Assembly: GCF_024707525.1 (NCBI RefSeq)
Contig: NZ_CP062231.1
Coordinates: forward strand, 2,790,001 to 2,854,000
DNA: 64,000 bases
Source: Rhizobium sp. TH2
GTDB lineage: Bacteria; Pseudomonadota; Alphaproteobacteria; Rhizobiales; Rhizobiaceae
Direction of reading: 5' to 3'
Shown here: in pieces, positions 27,561 to 35,690 of the stretch
Layout of the letters: every line of letters starts with the position of its first letter
Position numbering within the stretch: position 1 is the stretch's first letter
Made by a program: the position numbers and the translations under genes
Notes under the pieces: model-generated
The model's input: only the letters and a program-made list of their open reading frames with translations
What the model was told of the DNA's origin: nothing
Databases searched by the model: none

Positions 27561-28262
27561 ATGGCAGACGACGACATCATTCTTTCCGAGCTCTCGGACG
27601 AAGAACTTGTGCAGCAGATGCACGACGACCTCTATGACGGCCTTAAGGAAGAGATCATCGAGGGCACCAATATCCTCATCGAACGTGGCTGGGTGCCTTA
27701 TGACGTTCTTACGCAAGCCCTCGTCGAAGGCATGCGCATTGTCGGTATCGACTTCCGCGACGGTATCCTCTTCGTTCCGGAAGTGCTGCTTTCGGCTAAT
27801 GCGATGAAGGCCGGCATGTTTATCCTGCGTCCGCTGCTCGCCGCTACCGGCGCGCCGAAGCAGGGCAAGATGGTGATCGGCACCGTCAAGGGCGACATCC
27901 ACGACATCGGCAAGAACCTTGTCGGCATGATGATGGAAGGCGCTGGCTTCGACGTCATCGACCTCGGCATCAACAATCCGGTCGAGAACTATCTTGACGC
28001 GATCGAGCGCGAAAAGCCAGACATCCTCGGCATGTCGGCGCTGCTGACCACGACCATGCCCTATATGAAGGTCGTGATCGACACGATGAAGGAAAAGGGT
28101 ATTCGCGACGATTACGTCGTTCTCGTCGGCGGTGCGCCGCTCAACGAGGAATTCGGCAAGGCCGTCGGTGCCGACGCCTATTGCCGTGACGCGGCAATTG
28201 CCGTGGAAACAGCCAAGGAATACATCAAGCGCAAGCACAACATGCTCGCTGCCGGCGCCTGA
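27561..28262 (+). CDS. Corrinoid (B12-binding) methyl-carrier protein
   Basis: The 233-residue protein carries the methyl group on a cobamide. Residues 10-95 form the helical cap domain of methyltransferase corrinoid proteins (ELVQQMHDDLYDGLKEEIIEG, then VPEVLLSANAMKAG). Residues 102-228 form the Rossmann-like B12-binding domain with DIHDIG (Asp112, His114, Gly117; His114 is the lower cobalt ligand), SALLTTT and VLVGGAPLNEEFG. It matches MttC/MtgC-type proteins. Its natural partner is the divergent MttB-like enzyme. A strong terminator follows, so it may be a single-gene transcript made in large amounts. Confidence 0.93.
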   Translation: MADDDIILSELSDEELVQQMHDDLYDGLKEEIIEGTNILIERGWVPYDVLTQALVEGMRIVGIDFRDGILFVPEVLLSANAMKAGMFILRPLLAATGAPKQGKMVIGTVKGDIHDIGKNLVGMMMEGAGFDVIDLGINNPVENYLDAIEREKPDILGMSALLTTTMPYMKVVIDTMKEKGIRDDYVVLVGGAPLNEEFGKAVGADAYCRDAAIAVETAKEYIKRKHNMLAAGA

Positions 28263-28286
28263 CCGGTTTCAGCGTAGAGAATAAAG

Positions 28287-28320
28287 AACTGGCCGCTGCG
28301 GGTACCGCGCGGCCAGTTTT
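28287..28320 (+). terminator. Terminator of the corrinoid protein gene
   Basis: A 10-bp stem AACTGGCCGC / GCGGCCAGTT with a 12-base loop is followed by TTTTCGC. It begins 25 bases after the stop. Confidence 0.85.
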
Positions 28321-28330
28321 CGCTTCGGGA

Positions 28331-28477
28331 TCAGTTGGTTGCGTCGTTCGCCGCATCCTTGGTCGCATCGACGGTGTTCGAGGCATCCCGGCCGAAGCCC
28401 CGGATGGTGTTGCCGCATGATGCCAGTGCGAACACCAGAACGACCGCGACAGCAACGCGTGTGGTGATACTGATCAT
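28331..28477 (-). CDS. Entericidin-like small lipoprotein (copy 1)
   Basis: A 48-residue protein with a hydrophobic signal (residues 5-18) and a lipobox LASC at residues 18-21, so Cys21 should be lipidated. The mature part is GNTIRGFGRDASNTVDATKD-like, as in entericidin A/B lipoproteins. The start has GGAGG upstream (minus strand). It lies 32 bases downstream of a second, similar gene. Entericidins are small envelope lipoproteins linked to stress and osmotic conditions in enterobacteria; the role here is unknown. Confidence 0.8.
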   Translation of the reverse strand: MISITTRVAVAVVLVFALASCGNTIRGFGRDASNTVDATKDAANDATN

Positions 28478-28509
28478 TTCATTGCCTCCAGTTGAACCCT
28501 AAGCCTTGA

Positions 28510-28653
28510 TCATTCCACGACGTCCTTGGCCGCGTCTTCCGTCGCATTGACGGTGTTGGACGTATCCTTGCCCAATCCACGGATGGTGTTGCCGCACGAT
28601 GCAAGCATAAGGACCGCCAGAAGGGCTGTCGCGATCTTAGTGGATGTCTTCAT
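28510..28653 (-). CDS. Entericidin-like small lipoprotein (copy 2)
   Basis: A 47-residue protein starting MKTSTKIATALLAVLMLASCG. It has a typical lipoprotein signal with lipobox LASC and Cys20, then GNTIRGLGKDTSNTVNATED. The mature parts of the two tandem copies are about 60 percent identical, so they arose by duplication. They sit on the opposite strand between the corrinoid protein gene and the DUF1638 gene, and seem unrelated to methyl transfer unless they respond to the same osmolyte. Confidence 0.82.
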   Translation of the reverse strand: MKTSTKIATALLAVLMLASCGNTIRGLGKDTSNTVNATEDAAKDVVE

Positions 28654-28913
28654 GACCGTGATCTCCAATCGTAATATAGATGTATCCGAAGCGCGGTCGC
28701 GCCACGGCCAATGACTGGGCAACACCCTTACGAACTTGCAGTGATTGCACCGGCCACTAAACGCATGAAAGGCAATTTGGTTCAGAACAACCGATTGAAA
28801 ATAGACAGCAACGACGAAAATCCGTTCTTTTGACGCCAGCAAATGACGCGGGCGACATTTTCAATGGCTGTTGGCACGCCTATATTGGCAAAGCAAGCTT
28901 GGGAAAGACCACC

Positions 28914-29525
28914 ATGTTGACGGATGTCCAGAGCCACGAAACGGTACGAGTGATCGCCTGCGGCGCGATCGCCCGAGAGATTATCGCCATCAAGAACGCC
29001 AACGGGCTCGATCATCTCGAACTCGAATGTCTGCCGGCGCTCTGGCATGTGCATCCGGAAAAGATCGCGCCGGCCATGCGGACGAAGATCGCCGAGGCAC
29101 GCGCCGAGGGCATCAAGCACATCTATATCGGCTATGCCGAATGCGGCACCCAGGGCGAATTGGACAAGATCTGCGCCGAGGAAGGCATCGAGCGCATTGC
29201 CGGGCCGCACTGTTACGCCTTCTTCACCGGCACGGAGAAGTTCCTCGCCGAATGCGACAAGGAATTCACCGCCTTCTACCTCACGGACCTGATCACCCGG
29301 CAGTTCGAGGCTTTCGTGATCGAACCGCTGAAGCTCGACAAGCACCCTGAACTGCGCGACATGGTGTTCGGCAACTATACCAAGATCGTCTATCTCGCTC
29401 AGACCGAGGACGAGGATTTGCAGCGAAAGGCCAAATGGGCTGCCGATTATCTCAAGCTCGACTATGAATACCGCTTTACCGGCTATGGCGACCTGACGCC
29501 TGCCCTGCTCGGCGCCGCGGCTTGA
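28914..29525 (+). CDS. DUF1638 protein of the methyl-transfer cluster
   Basis: The 203-residue protein matches DUF1638 in its opening (VRVIACGAIAREIIAI) and in YIGYAECGTQGELDKIC and GPHCYAFFTG. Cys and His are unusually conserved-looking (VIACG, LECLPALWHVHPE, ECGTQ, GPHC, AECD), which would suit metal or corrinoid binding. No member has a proven function to my knowledge. Its place beside corrinoid methyltransferase genes suggests a role in corrinoid handling or in activating the system; that is inference. The ATG at 28914 is the first with a good family match; nothing upstream looks coding. Confidence 0.82.
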   Translation: MLTDVQSHETVRVIACGAIAREIIAIKNANGLDHLELECLPALWHVHPEKIAPAMRTKIAEARAEGIKHIYIGYAECGTQGELDKICAEEGIERIAGPHCYAFFTGTEKFLAECDKEFTAFYLTDLITRQFEAFVIEPLKLDKHPELRDMVFGNYTKIVYLAQTEDEDLQRKAKWAADYLKLDYEYRFTGYGDLTPALLGAAA

Positions 29526-29680
29526 TTATCACGGCCCGCGTGACAATATGACGATGGCAATCGCCGCAAATAAAGACCATTCATGATCCGTTGTCGTATT
29601 GGCTTGATATACGTGACATAAATATATGCGCGATAAGCTGGATAGGACTGGAAGATGGGTGTGTTGTGTCGGAAGTAGAA

Positions 29681-30349
29681 ATGGATCTCGGCCTGGGTCA
29701 TAAGATTGCCGGTGAAAAGCCAGAGAAGCTTTCGGAATTGCTGCGCCACGTTTCCGCCAAGGCGGGCGACAAGATCAGTCTGGGCGAGATTGCCCATGCT
29801 ATGGACGATCGGTCTTTCGGCGCCTTTCTCGTCGTCTTCTGTCTTCCCAATCTTGTGCCGCTGCCACCCGGCGCCACGTTCATCCTCGGCCTGCCGCTCA
29901 TCTTCATCGCCTGCCAGATGGCGTTTTCGCGCCTCGACACGATCTGGCTACCCAGGCGCCTGCGCGAATACACGTTTGACAACAAGGCATTTTCCGCAGT
30001 TCTCGACAAGTTCATCCCTTGGATGAACAAGGCTGAACGCTTCATCAAGCCGCGTTTCTTCAGCGGCAACCGCATGGTTGAACGCGTGCTGGGAATCTTT
30101 GCGCTGGTGCTGGCGCTCATCGTCTTCCTCCCCATCCCGCTCGGCAATATGGGACCGTCGCTGGCGCTCGCGCTCATGGGCCTGGGACTGACTGAACGCG
30201 ATGGGCTGATGATGGGGGCGGGTGTCGTCGTCGGCGGCATCTTCGGTATCATCGTGAGCTTCGTGGGCTACGAGATCATCACCAACATCCCCTTTTTCAT
30301 CAGCCAGATTCCCCACTATTGGGACGGGTTTCGCAACTTCTTCATGTGA
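29681..30349 (+). CDS. ExoD-family membrane protein
   Basis: The 222-residue protein belongs to the ExoD family, first described in Sinorhizobium meliloti where exoD affects exopolysaccharide and alkaline tolerance. Signatures are ISLGEIAHAMDDRSFGAFLVVF and LVPLPPGATFILGLPLIFIACQM. There are then two or three further hydrophobic segments, including VLALIVFLPIPLGNMGPSLAL. The biochemical function is unknown. The start is uncertain between ATG 29681 and GTG 29666. It interrupts the methyl-transfer genes and is probably not functionally tied to them. Confidence 0.85.
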   Translation: MDLGLGHKIAGEKPEKLSELLRHVSAKAGDKISLGEIAHAMDDRSFGAFLVVFCLPNLVPLPPGATFILGLPLIFIACQMAFSRLDTIWLPRRLREYTFDNKAFSAVLDKFIPWMNKAERFIKPRFFSGNRMVERVLGIFALVLALIVFLPIPLGNMGPSLALALMGLGLTERDGLMMGAGVVVGGIFGIIVSFVGYEIITNIPFFISQIPHYWDGFRNFFM

Positions 30350-30392
30350 AAAGCAGCCGCAAAAGCCCTGCAATCCACAACGAGATTCCGGC

Positions 30393-30418
30393 TGTCGCAA
30401 TAAGGCGATTGCGACGTC
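30393..30418. promoter_or_regulatory. Candidate operator TGTCGCAAT-N6-ATTGCGAC
   Basis: TCGCAAT at 30395-30401 and ATTGCGA at 30408-30414 form a perfect inverted repeat within TGTCGCAATAAGGCGATTGC, about 70 bases upstream of the start of the virulence-factor/MetV/MetF gene run. The TGTCGC/GCGAC core recurs upstream of the GlxA-like regulator and the flavin dehydrogenase. Confidence 0.45.
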
Positions 30419-30482
30419 GTGACTAGCCGTGCAAACTCTACCTTTCCCGACCATTGTGCCGGAAAAGGGAGTACCGATTTTC

Positions 30483-30785
30483 ATGGCAGACCGCATCATC
30501 GTCTATTGGCGCGATATTCCCGCGCAGGTCATCATCAAGAAGGGCCGCACCAACGCCAAGCGGGAGCTATCGCTGCGCTTCACCGAGGCGATCGACATGT
30601 GCGCGATGCGGACCGGTGCCGCCGAGACCGACGACTATCTCGCCGAATGGCGCAAGGCCGAACCGACCCCCGTCTCCGACGATCTTGAGGCCGAAGCCGA
30701 CAAGGCCATGGCCGAACTCGAAGCCGCCTACGACCGCGACCGCCTGATCGCGCTGGTCAAGGCGGGAGGGCGGGACAATGGCTGA
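30483..30785 (+). CDS. Small 'virulence factor' domain protein
   Basis: The 100-residue protein has the MADRIIVYWRDIPAQVIIKKG and AKRELSLRFTEAIDMCAMRTG segments of the domain family named virulence factor in Pfam (PF13769), and a helical acidic C-terminus. The name is historical and gives no function. It overlaps the MetV-like gene by 8 bases, so the two are translationally coupled, implying a role in the folate or corrinoid branch, possibly as a chaperone or subunit. Confidence 0.8.
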   Translation: MADRIIVYWRDIPAQVIIKKGRTNAKRELSLRFTEAIDMCAMRTGAAETDDYLAEWRKAEPTPVSDDLEAEADKAMAELEAAYDRDRLIALVKAGGRDNG

Positions 30786-31353
30786 CGCCAAGCCTGGCAA
30801 TGCTAGTCCCGGCGCGAAGGCCAAGGCCGGCGCCTACACGCCATCAGGCGTATCGGCGATCGGCCGCCGCAAGCGCAGCTATTCGATCCGGCTGTGGTCC
30901 GTCCGCCATTCCAGGATGCTCGAATGGTTCTACGCCAAGTTTGCCGACATGTTCTTGGCTCTCCATCCGCTGTGGAACAAGATCGGCTACGGCCGGGTCG
31001 AGGCTCCGATCAAATTCGTCGAAAAGCGGGTCAAGGGCCTGATGTTTGACTGTCGCATGTGCGGCCAGTGCGTGCTGTCCTCGACGGGCATGAGCTGTCC
31101 GATGAACTGTCCCAAGCAGCTCCGCAATGGTCCGTGCGGAGGCGTTCGGGCAAACGGAAATTGTGAGGTCGAACCCGACATGCCGTGTGTGTGGGTCAAG
31201 GCCTGGGAAGGATCGCGCAACATGGTGCATGGCGACAAGATCATGGACGTGCAGAAGCCGGTCGATCAGTCGCTGCGCGAAACCTCGGCCTGGCTGCGTG
31301 TGACCGCGCTTGCCGCCGCCGACCGCGATGCCGTGATCAAGAAGGACGCCTGA
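30778..31353 (+). CDS. MetV-like protein (methylene-tetrahydrofolate reductase C-terminal domain)
   Basis: The 191-residue protein holds the cysteine-rich domain named methylene-tetrahydrofolate reductase C-terminal (MetV type). Eight Cys are clustered between about residues 100 and 140 (DCRMCGQCVLSSTGMSCPMNC, then PCGG, NCEV and MPCVW), fit for an iron-sulfur cluster or zinc. In acetogens MetV forms a complex with MetF. Here MetF follows 4 bases after the stop, so a MetVF-like complex is probable. The N-terminal 60 residues are basic, with GRRKRSYSIRLWSVRH. Confidence 0.85.
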   Translation: MADAKPGNASPGAKAKAGAYTPSGVSAIGRRKRSYSIRLWSVRHSRMLEWFYAKFADMFLALHPLWNKIGYGRVEAPIKFVEKRVKGLMFDCRMCGQCVLSSTGMSCPMNCPKQLRNGPCGGVRANGNCEVEPDMPCVWVKAWEGSRNMVHGDKIMDVQKPVDQSLRETSAWLRVTALAAADRDAVIKKDA

Positions 31354-31357
31354 GCCG

Positions 31358-32413
31358 ATGGTTCATATCGACGAAAATCCGCTCGGCCCGCACCTGCCGC
31401 TCGACCCCCTGCCCGGCCATTCCTCCCTCGGCAGGCTGGAACGCGTTCTGCGCCGGGGTGAATTCGCCGTCACCGCCGAACTCAATCCGCCCGACAGTGC
31501 CAATCCGGAGGATGTCTATGAGCGAGCCGCGATCTTCGAGGGCTGGGTGGATGGCATCAACGCCGTGGATGCCTCGGGCGCCAACTGCCACATGTCGTCG
31601 GTCGGCATCTGCGCGCTGCTGACCCGCATGGGCCATGCGCCGATCATGCAGATCGCCTGCCGCGACAAGAACCGCATCGCCATCCAGGGCGACGTGCTTG
31701 GCGCGGCGGCGATGGGCGTCGCCAACATCATGTGCCTGACGGGCGATGGGGTACAGGCCGGCGACCAGCCGGGCGCCAAGCCGGTCTTCGACCTCGACAG
31801 CATGTCGCTGCTCGAGACCGTGCGGATCATGCGCGACAATTCGAAATTCCTCTCGGGCCGCAAGCTGACGACGCCGCCGAAGGTATTTCTGGGTGCCGCT
31901 GTCAACCCGTTCGCGCCCCCCTACGACTTCCGGGCACTCCAGTTGGGCAAGAAGATCGAGGCAGGAGCACAATTCGTGCAGAGCCAGTATTGCTTCGACA
32001 TTCCTATGTTCAAGGATTTCATGAAGCGGGTTGTCGATCTCGGACTGCACGAAAAATGCTTCATCCTGGTCGGCGTCGGCCCGATGGCATCGGCGAAGAC
32101 CGCCAAATGGATCCGGTCGAACGTGCCGGGCATCCACATTCCCGATTCCGTGATCGCGCGCCTCGAAGGCGCCCAGGACCAGAAGAAGGAAGGCAAGCAG
32201 CTCTGCATCGACATCATCAACGAGGTCAAGGAAATCGAGGGCGTTTCGGGCATCCATGTCATGGCCTACCGCCAGGAAGAATACGTCTCCGAGATCGTCC
32301 ATGAATCCGGTGTCTTGAAGGGCCGCACGCCCTGGAAGCGGACGCCGCGCAGCGACATGCGCGAGATGCTGGAAGAAACCCCGGACACGCTCGTCGATCA
32401 CTCGATGGATTGA
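31358..32413 (+). CDS. Methylenetetrahydrofolate reductase homologue (MetF-like)
   Basis: The 351-residue TIM-barrel flavoprotein of the MetF family interconverts methyl- and methylene-tetrahydrofolate. Motifs include FAVTAELNPPDSANPEDVYER (the family Glu sits in AELNPP), ANIMCLTGDG for flavin binding and AGAQFVQSQYCFDI near residue 205. It is longer than E. coli MetF (296) and has a C-terminal extension. Given the neighbours, it probably works in the oxidative direction, turning methyl groups delivered to folate into methylene-THF. The usual biosynthetic MetF should be elsewhere in the genome. Confidence 0.88.
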   Translation: MVHIDENPLGPHLPLDPLPGHSSLGRLERVLRRGEFAVTAELNPPDSANPEDVYERAAIFEGWVDGINAVDASGANCHMSSVGICALLTRMGHAPIMQIACRDKNRIAIQGDVLGAAAMGVANIMCLTGDGVQAGDQPGAKPVFDLDSMSLLETVRIMRDNSKFLSGRKLTTPPKVFLGAAVNPFAPPYDFRALQLGKKIEAGAQFVQSQYCFDIPMFKDFMKRVVDLGLHEKCFILVGVGPMASAKTAKWIRSNVPGIHIPDSVIARLEGAQDQKKEGKQLCIDIINEVKEIEGVSGIHVMAYRQEEYVSEIVHESGVLKGRTPWKRTPRSDMREMLEETPDTLVDHSMD

Positions 32414-32489
32414 GCGACCCCACCAAACTTGCCTTCAACAGAACAGCGACTTAAGAAGCCGCCATGTCCCGAGCCACCAAGGAAAACAA

Positions 32490-33452
32490 ATGACCCGCAC
32501 TATCGTCGCCTCCGCAACCCGGGAAATCATCATCGGCTTCGACCAGCCGTTTTGCGTGATCGGGGAGCGCATCAACCCGACCGGCCGCAAGAAGCTTGCC
32601 GCCGAAATGATCGAAGGCAATTTCGACACCGTGATCAGGGATGCGCTCGAACAGGTCGCCGCGGGCGCGACCATGCTCGACGTCAATGCCGGCGTCACCT
32701 CGGTCAATCCGAACGAGACCGAGCCGGGCCTGCTGGTCAAGACGCTTGAGATCGTGCAGGGACTGGTGGACGTACCGCTCGCGATCGACTCCTCGGTCTC
32801 CGCCGCCATCGAAGCCGCGCTCAAGGTTGCCAAGGGCCGCCCGCTGGTCAATTCGGTGACCGGCGAGGAGGAAAAGCTCGAAGCCATCCTGCCGCTCTGC
32901 GCCAAGTACAATGTTCCCGTCGTCGCGATCTCCAATGACGAAACCGGCATTTCGATGGACCCGGACGTCCGCTTCGCCGTCGCCAAGAAGATCGTCGAGC
33001 GCGCCATGGACTACGGCATCAAGCCGGAAGACGTCGTCGTCGATCCGCTCGTCATGCCGATTGGCGCGCTGGGCGATGCCGGCCGCCAGGTGTTCGCGCT
33101 GCTCCGCCGTCTGCGTGAGGAACTCAAGGTCAACACCACCTGCGGCCTCTCCAACATCTCCTTCGGCCTGCCGCACCGCCACGGCATCAACGGCGGCTTC
33201 ATTCCGATGGTGATCGGCGCCGGCATGACCTCGGCAATCATGAACCCGTGCCGCCCGCAGGAGATGGAAGCCGTCCGCGCCGCCAACGTGCTCAACGGCA
33301 CCGACCCGAACTGCACTCACTGGATCAAGACCTATCGCGACTACAAGCCGGCTGAAGGCGGCGCTGCACAGGCACCGACGCCTGCGGCTTCGTCAGCGGC
33401 TCCCGGCCGTCGCGGCGGCCGCGCGGCTCGTACGGGTGGCGCATCGGCGTAA
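32490..33452 (+). CDS. Methyltetrahydrofolate:corrinoid methyltransferase (MtgA/AcsE-like)
   Basis: The 320-residue protein has the pterin-binding TIM barrel shared with AcsE, MtgA and the MetH folate module. Recognisable parts are FCVIGERINPTGRKKL, ATMLDVNAGV, PLAIDSS, NSVTGEE, VVVDPLVMPIG and TTCGLSNISFGLPHR. It would take the methyl group from the corrinoid protein and give it to tetrahydrofolate, which MetF-like then oxidises. The last 40 residues are a linker ending RRGGRAARTGGASA, an Arg/Gly-rich tail also seen at the termini of the MttB-like protein, Bmt and the RACo-like protein. Confidence 0.9.
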   Translation: MTRTIVASATREIIIGFDQPFCVIGERINPTGRKKLAAEMIEGNFDTVIRDALEQVAAGATMLDVNAGVTSVNPNETEPGLLVKTLEIVQGLVDVPLAIDSSVSAAIEAALKVAKGRPLVNSVTGEEEKLEAILPLCAKYNVPVVAISNDETGISMDPDVRFAVAKKIVERAMDYGIKPEDVVVDPLVMPIGALGDAGRQVFALLRRLREELKVNTTCGLSNISFGLPHRHGINGGFIPMVIGAGMTSAIMNPCRPQEMEAVRAANVLNGTDPNCTHWIKTYRDYKPAEGGAAQAPTPAASSAAPGRRGGRAARTGGASA

Positions 33453-33481
33453 TTGCCGGGCGAAAAACTGGTTGAAATACG

Positions 33482-33516
33482 ATATCACCCTGCAGAAAAG
33501 CTGCAGGGTGATATTT
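33482..33516 (+). terminator. 14-bp stem-loop after the folate:corrinoid methyltransferase gene
   Basis: A perfect stem ATATCACCCTGCAG / CTGCAGGGTGATAT with a 5-base loop (AAAAG) starts 30 bases after the stop. Only three T follow. It is either a terminator or a processing/attenuation hairpin before the RACo-like gene. Confidence 0.7.
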
Positions 33517-33596
33517 GCATGTCGGGATTTGGACATTGTCCCCGGCAATGAGGGTGCAGTCTGCTAGTGGACTGAATCCGGGAAAGAAGACTTGAA

Positions 33597-35672
33597 ATGC
33601 GCACTGATGGCCCCGCCGAGAATGAGTTCAACATGACCGAAGGCACACACAAAGATCCCCTCGTCCTGTTCATGCCTTCGGGCAAGCGTGGCCGCTTCCC
33701 GGTTGGCACGCCGGTGCTCGAAGCCGCTCGCAAGCTCGGCGTCTATGTCGAAAGCGTCTGCGGCGGGCGGGCCACCTGTGGCCGCTGTCAGGTCGTGGTG
33801 CAGGAAGGCAATTTCGCCAAGCACAAGATCGTCTCGTCGAATGATCACATCACGGTGCGTGGGCCCAAGGAAGACCGCTACGACCGCGTGCGAGGCCTGC
33901 CCGAAGGCCGGCGTCTCTCCTGTTCCGCCGAAATCCTCGGCGATCTCGTCATCGACGTGCCGCAGGATACTGTCGTCAACGCCCAGGTCGTCCGCAAAGC
34001 CGCCACGGACCGGGTGATCGAGCGCAATGCCGCCGTGCAGCTTTGCTATGTCGAGATCGAAGAACCCGACATGCACAAGCCGCTGGGCGATCTCGACCGG
34101 CTCAAGCTCATGCTCGAAAAAGACTGGGGCTGGAAGGACCTGCTGATTGCGCCTCACCTTATACCTCAAGTGCAGGGCATCCTGCGAAAGGGCAACTGGG
34201 GGGTGACCGCCGCGATCCATCGCGACATGGATTCCTCCCGGCCGTTCATCATAGCGCTATACCCCGGGCTGCAGAACGAAGCCTATGGCATCGCCTGCGA
34301 CATTGGCTCGACGACCATCGCCATGCATCTGGTCTCGCTGCTGTCCGGCCGTATCGTGGGATCGTCCGGCACGTCCAATCCGCAGATCCGCTTCGGCGAA
34401 GACCTGATGAGCCGTGTCTCCTACGTGATGATGAATCCTGATGGCCGCGAGGCGATGACCGTCGCTGTGCGCGAGGCGATCAACGGCCTGATCGGCAAGG
34501 TCTGCGAGGAAGGTGGCGTCGATCGCAACGACGTGCTCGACATGGTGTTCGTCGCCAACCCTATCATGCACCACCTGTTTCTCGGCATCGACCCGACCGA
34601 ACTCGGCATGGCGCCGTTCGCGCTCGCCGTTTCCGGCGCGCTGCAATACTGGGCGCATGACATCGACATTCAGGTCAATCGCGGCGCACGCGTCTACCTG
34701 CTGCCCTGCATCGCCGGCCATGTCGGCGCCGATGCCGCGGGCGCCACGCTTTCCGAGGGGCCATACCGCCAGGACAAGATGATGCTGCTCGTCGATGTCG
34801 GCACCAATGCCGAAATCGTGCTGGGCAATCGCCAGCGTGTCGTCGCCGCCTCCTCGCCCACGGGGCCGGCGTTCGAGGGCGCCGAAATCTCATCGGGCCA
34901 GCGTGCCGCGCCCGGCGCGATCGAGCGTGTCCGCATCGATCCGCTAACGCTCGAGCCCAAATTCCGGGTGATCGGTGTCGACAAGTGGTCCGACGAGGAT
35001 GGCTTCGAGGAAGCGGCTGCCTCGGTCGGCGTCACTGGCATCTGCGGCTCGGCGATTATCGAGGTCGTGGCTGAGATGTATCTCTCGGGCATCATCTCGG
35101 AAGACGGCGTGGTCGATGGCGGAATGGCGGCTAAAAGCCCGCGCATCATCCCCAATGGCCGCACCTTCTCATACCTTCTGCGCGGCGATGGCGAACAGCG
35201 CATCACGGTGACTCAGAACGATGTGCGCGCGATCCAGCTCGCCAAGGCGGCACTCTATGCCGGCATCAAGCTCTTGATGGAAAAACAGGGCGTCGAGAAG
35301 GTCGATATGATCCGCTTCGCCGGCGCCTTCGGTTCGTTCATCGATCCGAAATACGCCATGGTCCTGGGTTTGATCCCGGATTGCGACCTCGCCGAGGTCA
35401 AGGCGGTCGGCAATGCCGCCGGCACCGGCGCACTGATGGCGCTGCTCAATCGCGAACACCGCCGCGAGATCGAAATGCAGGTCTCGAAGATCGAGAAGAT
35501 CGAGACCGCGCTGGAGCCGCATTTTCAGCAGCTCTTCATCGACGCCATGGCGATGCCCAACAAGGTGGACGCCTTCCCCGAGCTTGCCAAGGTCGTAACC
35601 CTGCCCGAGCGCAAGGTGATCACCGCGGGCGGCGAGGACGGCGGCGGGCGGAGACGGCGCCGGGAGCGTTAA
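33597..35672 (+). CDS. RACo-like corrinoid reductive activator (2Fe-2S plus ASKHA ATPase)
   Basis: The 691-residue protein combines an N-terminal plant-type 2Fe-2S domain with a large ASKHA-type C-terminal part. The cluster cysteines are Cys55, Cys61, Cys64 and Cys109, in CGGRATCGRC and LSCSAE. The C-terminal part contains IACDIGSTTIAMHLV and MLLVDVGTNAEIVLG, two phosphate-loop-like motifs. RACo-type proteins use ATP to reduce accidentally oxidised Co(II) corrinoid back to Co(I). Its presence strongly supports an active corrinoid methyl-transfer cycle, where aerobic conditions would make reactivation frequent. It ends in a basic GGGRRRRRER tail. ATG 33633 is an alternative start. Confidence 0.9.
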   Translation: MRTDGPAENEFNMTEGTHKDPLVLFMPSGKRGRFPVGTPVLEAARKLGVYVESVCGGRATCGRCQVVVQEGNFAKHKIVSSNDHITVRGPKEDRYDRVRGLPEGRRLSCSAEILGDLVIDVPQDTVVNAQVVRKAATDRVIERNAAVQLCYVEIEEPDMHKPLGDLDRLKLMLEKDWGWKDLLIAPHLIPQVQGILRKGNWGVTAAIHRDMDSSRPFIIALYPGLQNEAYGIACDIGSTTIAMHLVSLLSGRIVGSSGTSNPQIRFGEDLMSRVSYVMMNPDGREAMTVAVREAINGLIGKVCEEGGVDRNDVLDMVFVANPIMHHLFLGIDPTELGMAPFALAVSGALQYWAHDIDIQVNRGARVYLLPCIAGHVGADAAGATLSEGPYRQDKMMLLVDVGTNAEIVLGNRQRVVAASSPTGPAFEGAEISSGQRAAPGAIERVRIDPLTLEPKFRVIGVDKWSDEDGFEEAAASVGVTGICGSAIIEVVAEMYLSGIISEDGVVDGGMAAKSPRIIPNGRTFSYLLRGDGEQRITVTQNDVRAIQLAKAALYAGIKLLMEKQGVEKVDMIRFAGAFGSFIDPKYAMVLGLIPDCDLAEVKAVGNAAGTGALMALLNREHRREIEMQVSKIEKIETALEPHFQQLFIDAMAMPNKVDAFPELAKVVTLPERKVITAGGEDGGGRRRRRER

Positions 35673-35690
35673 GCCAAAGTTTGATAACGA

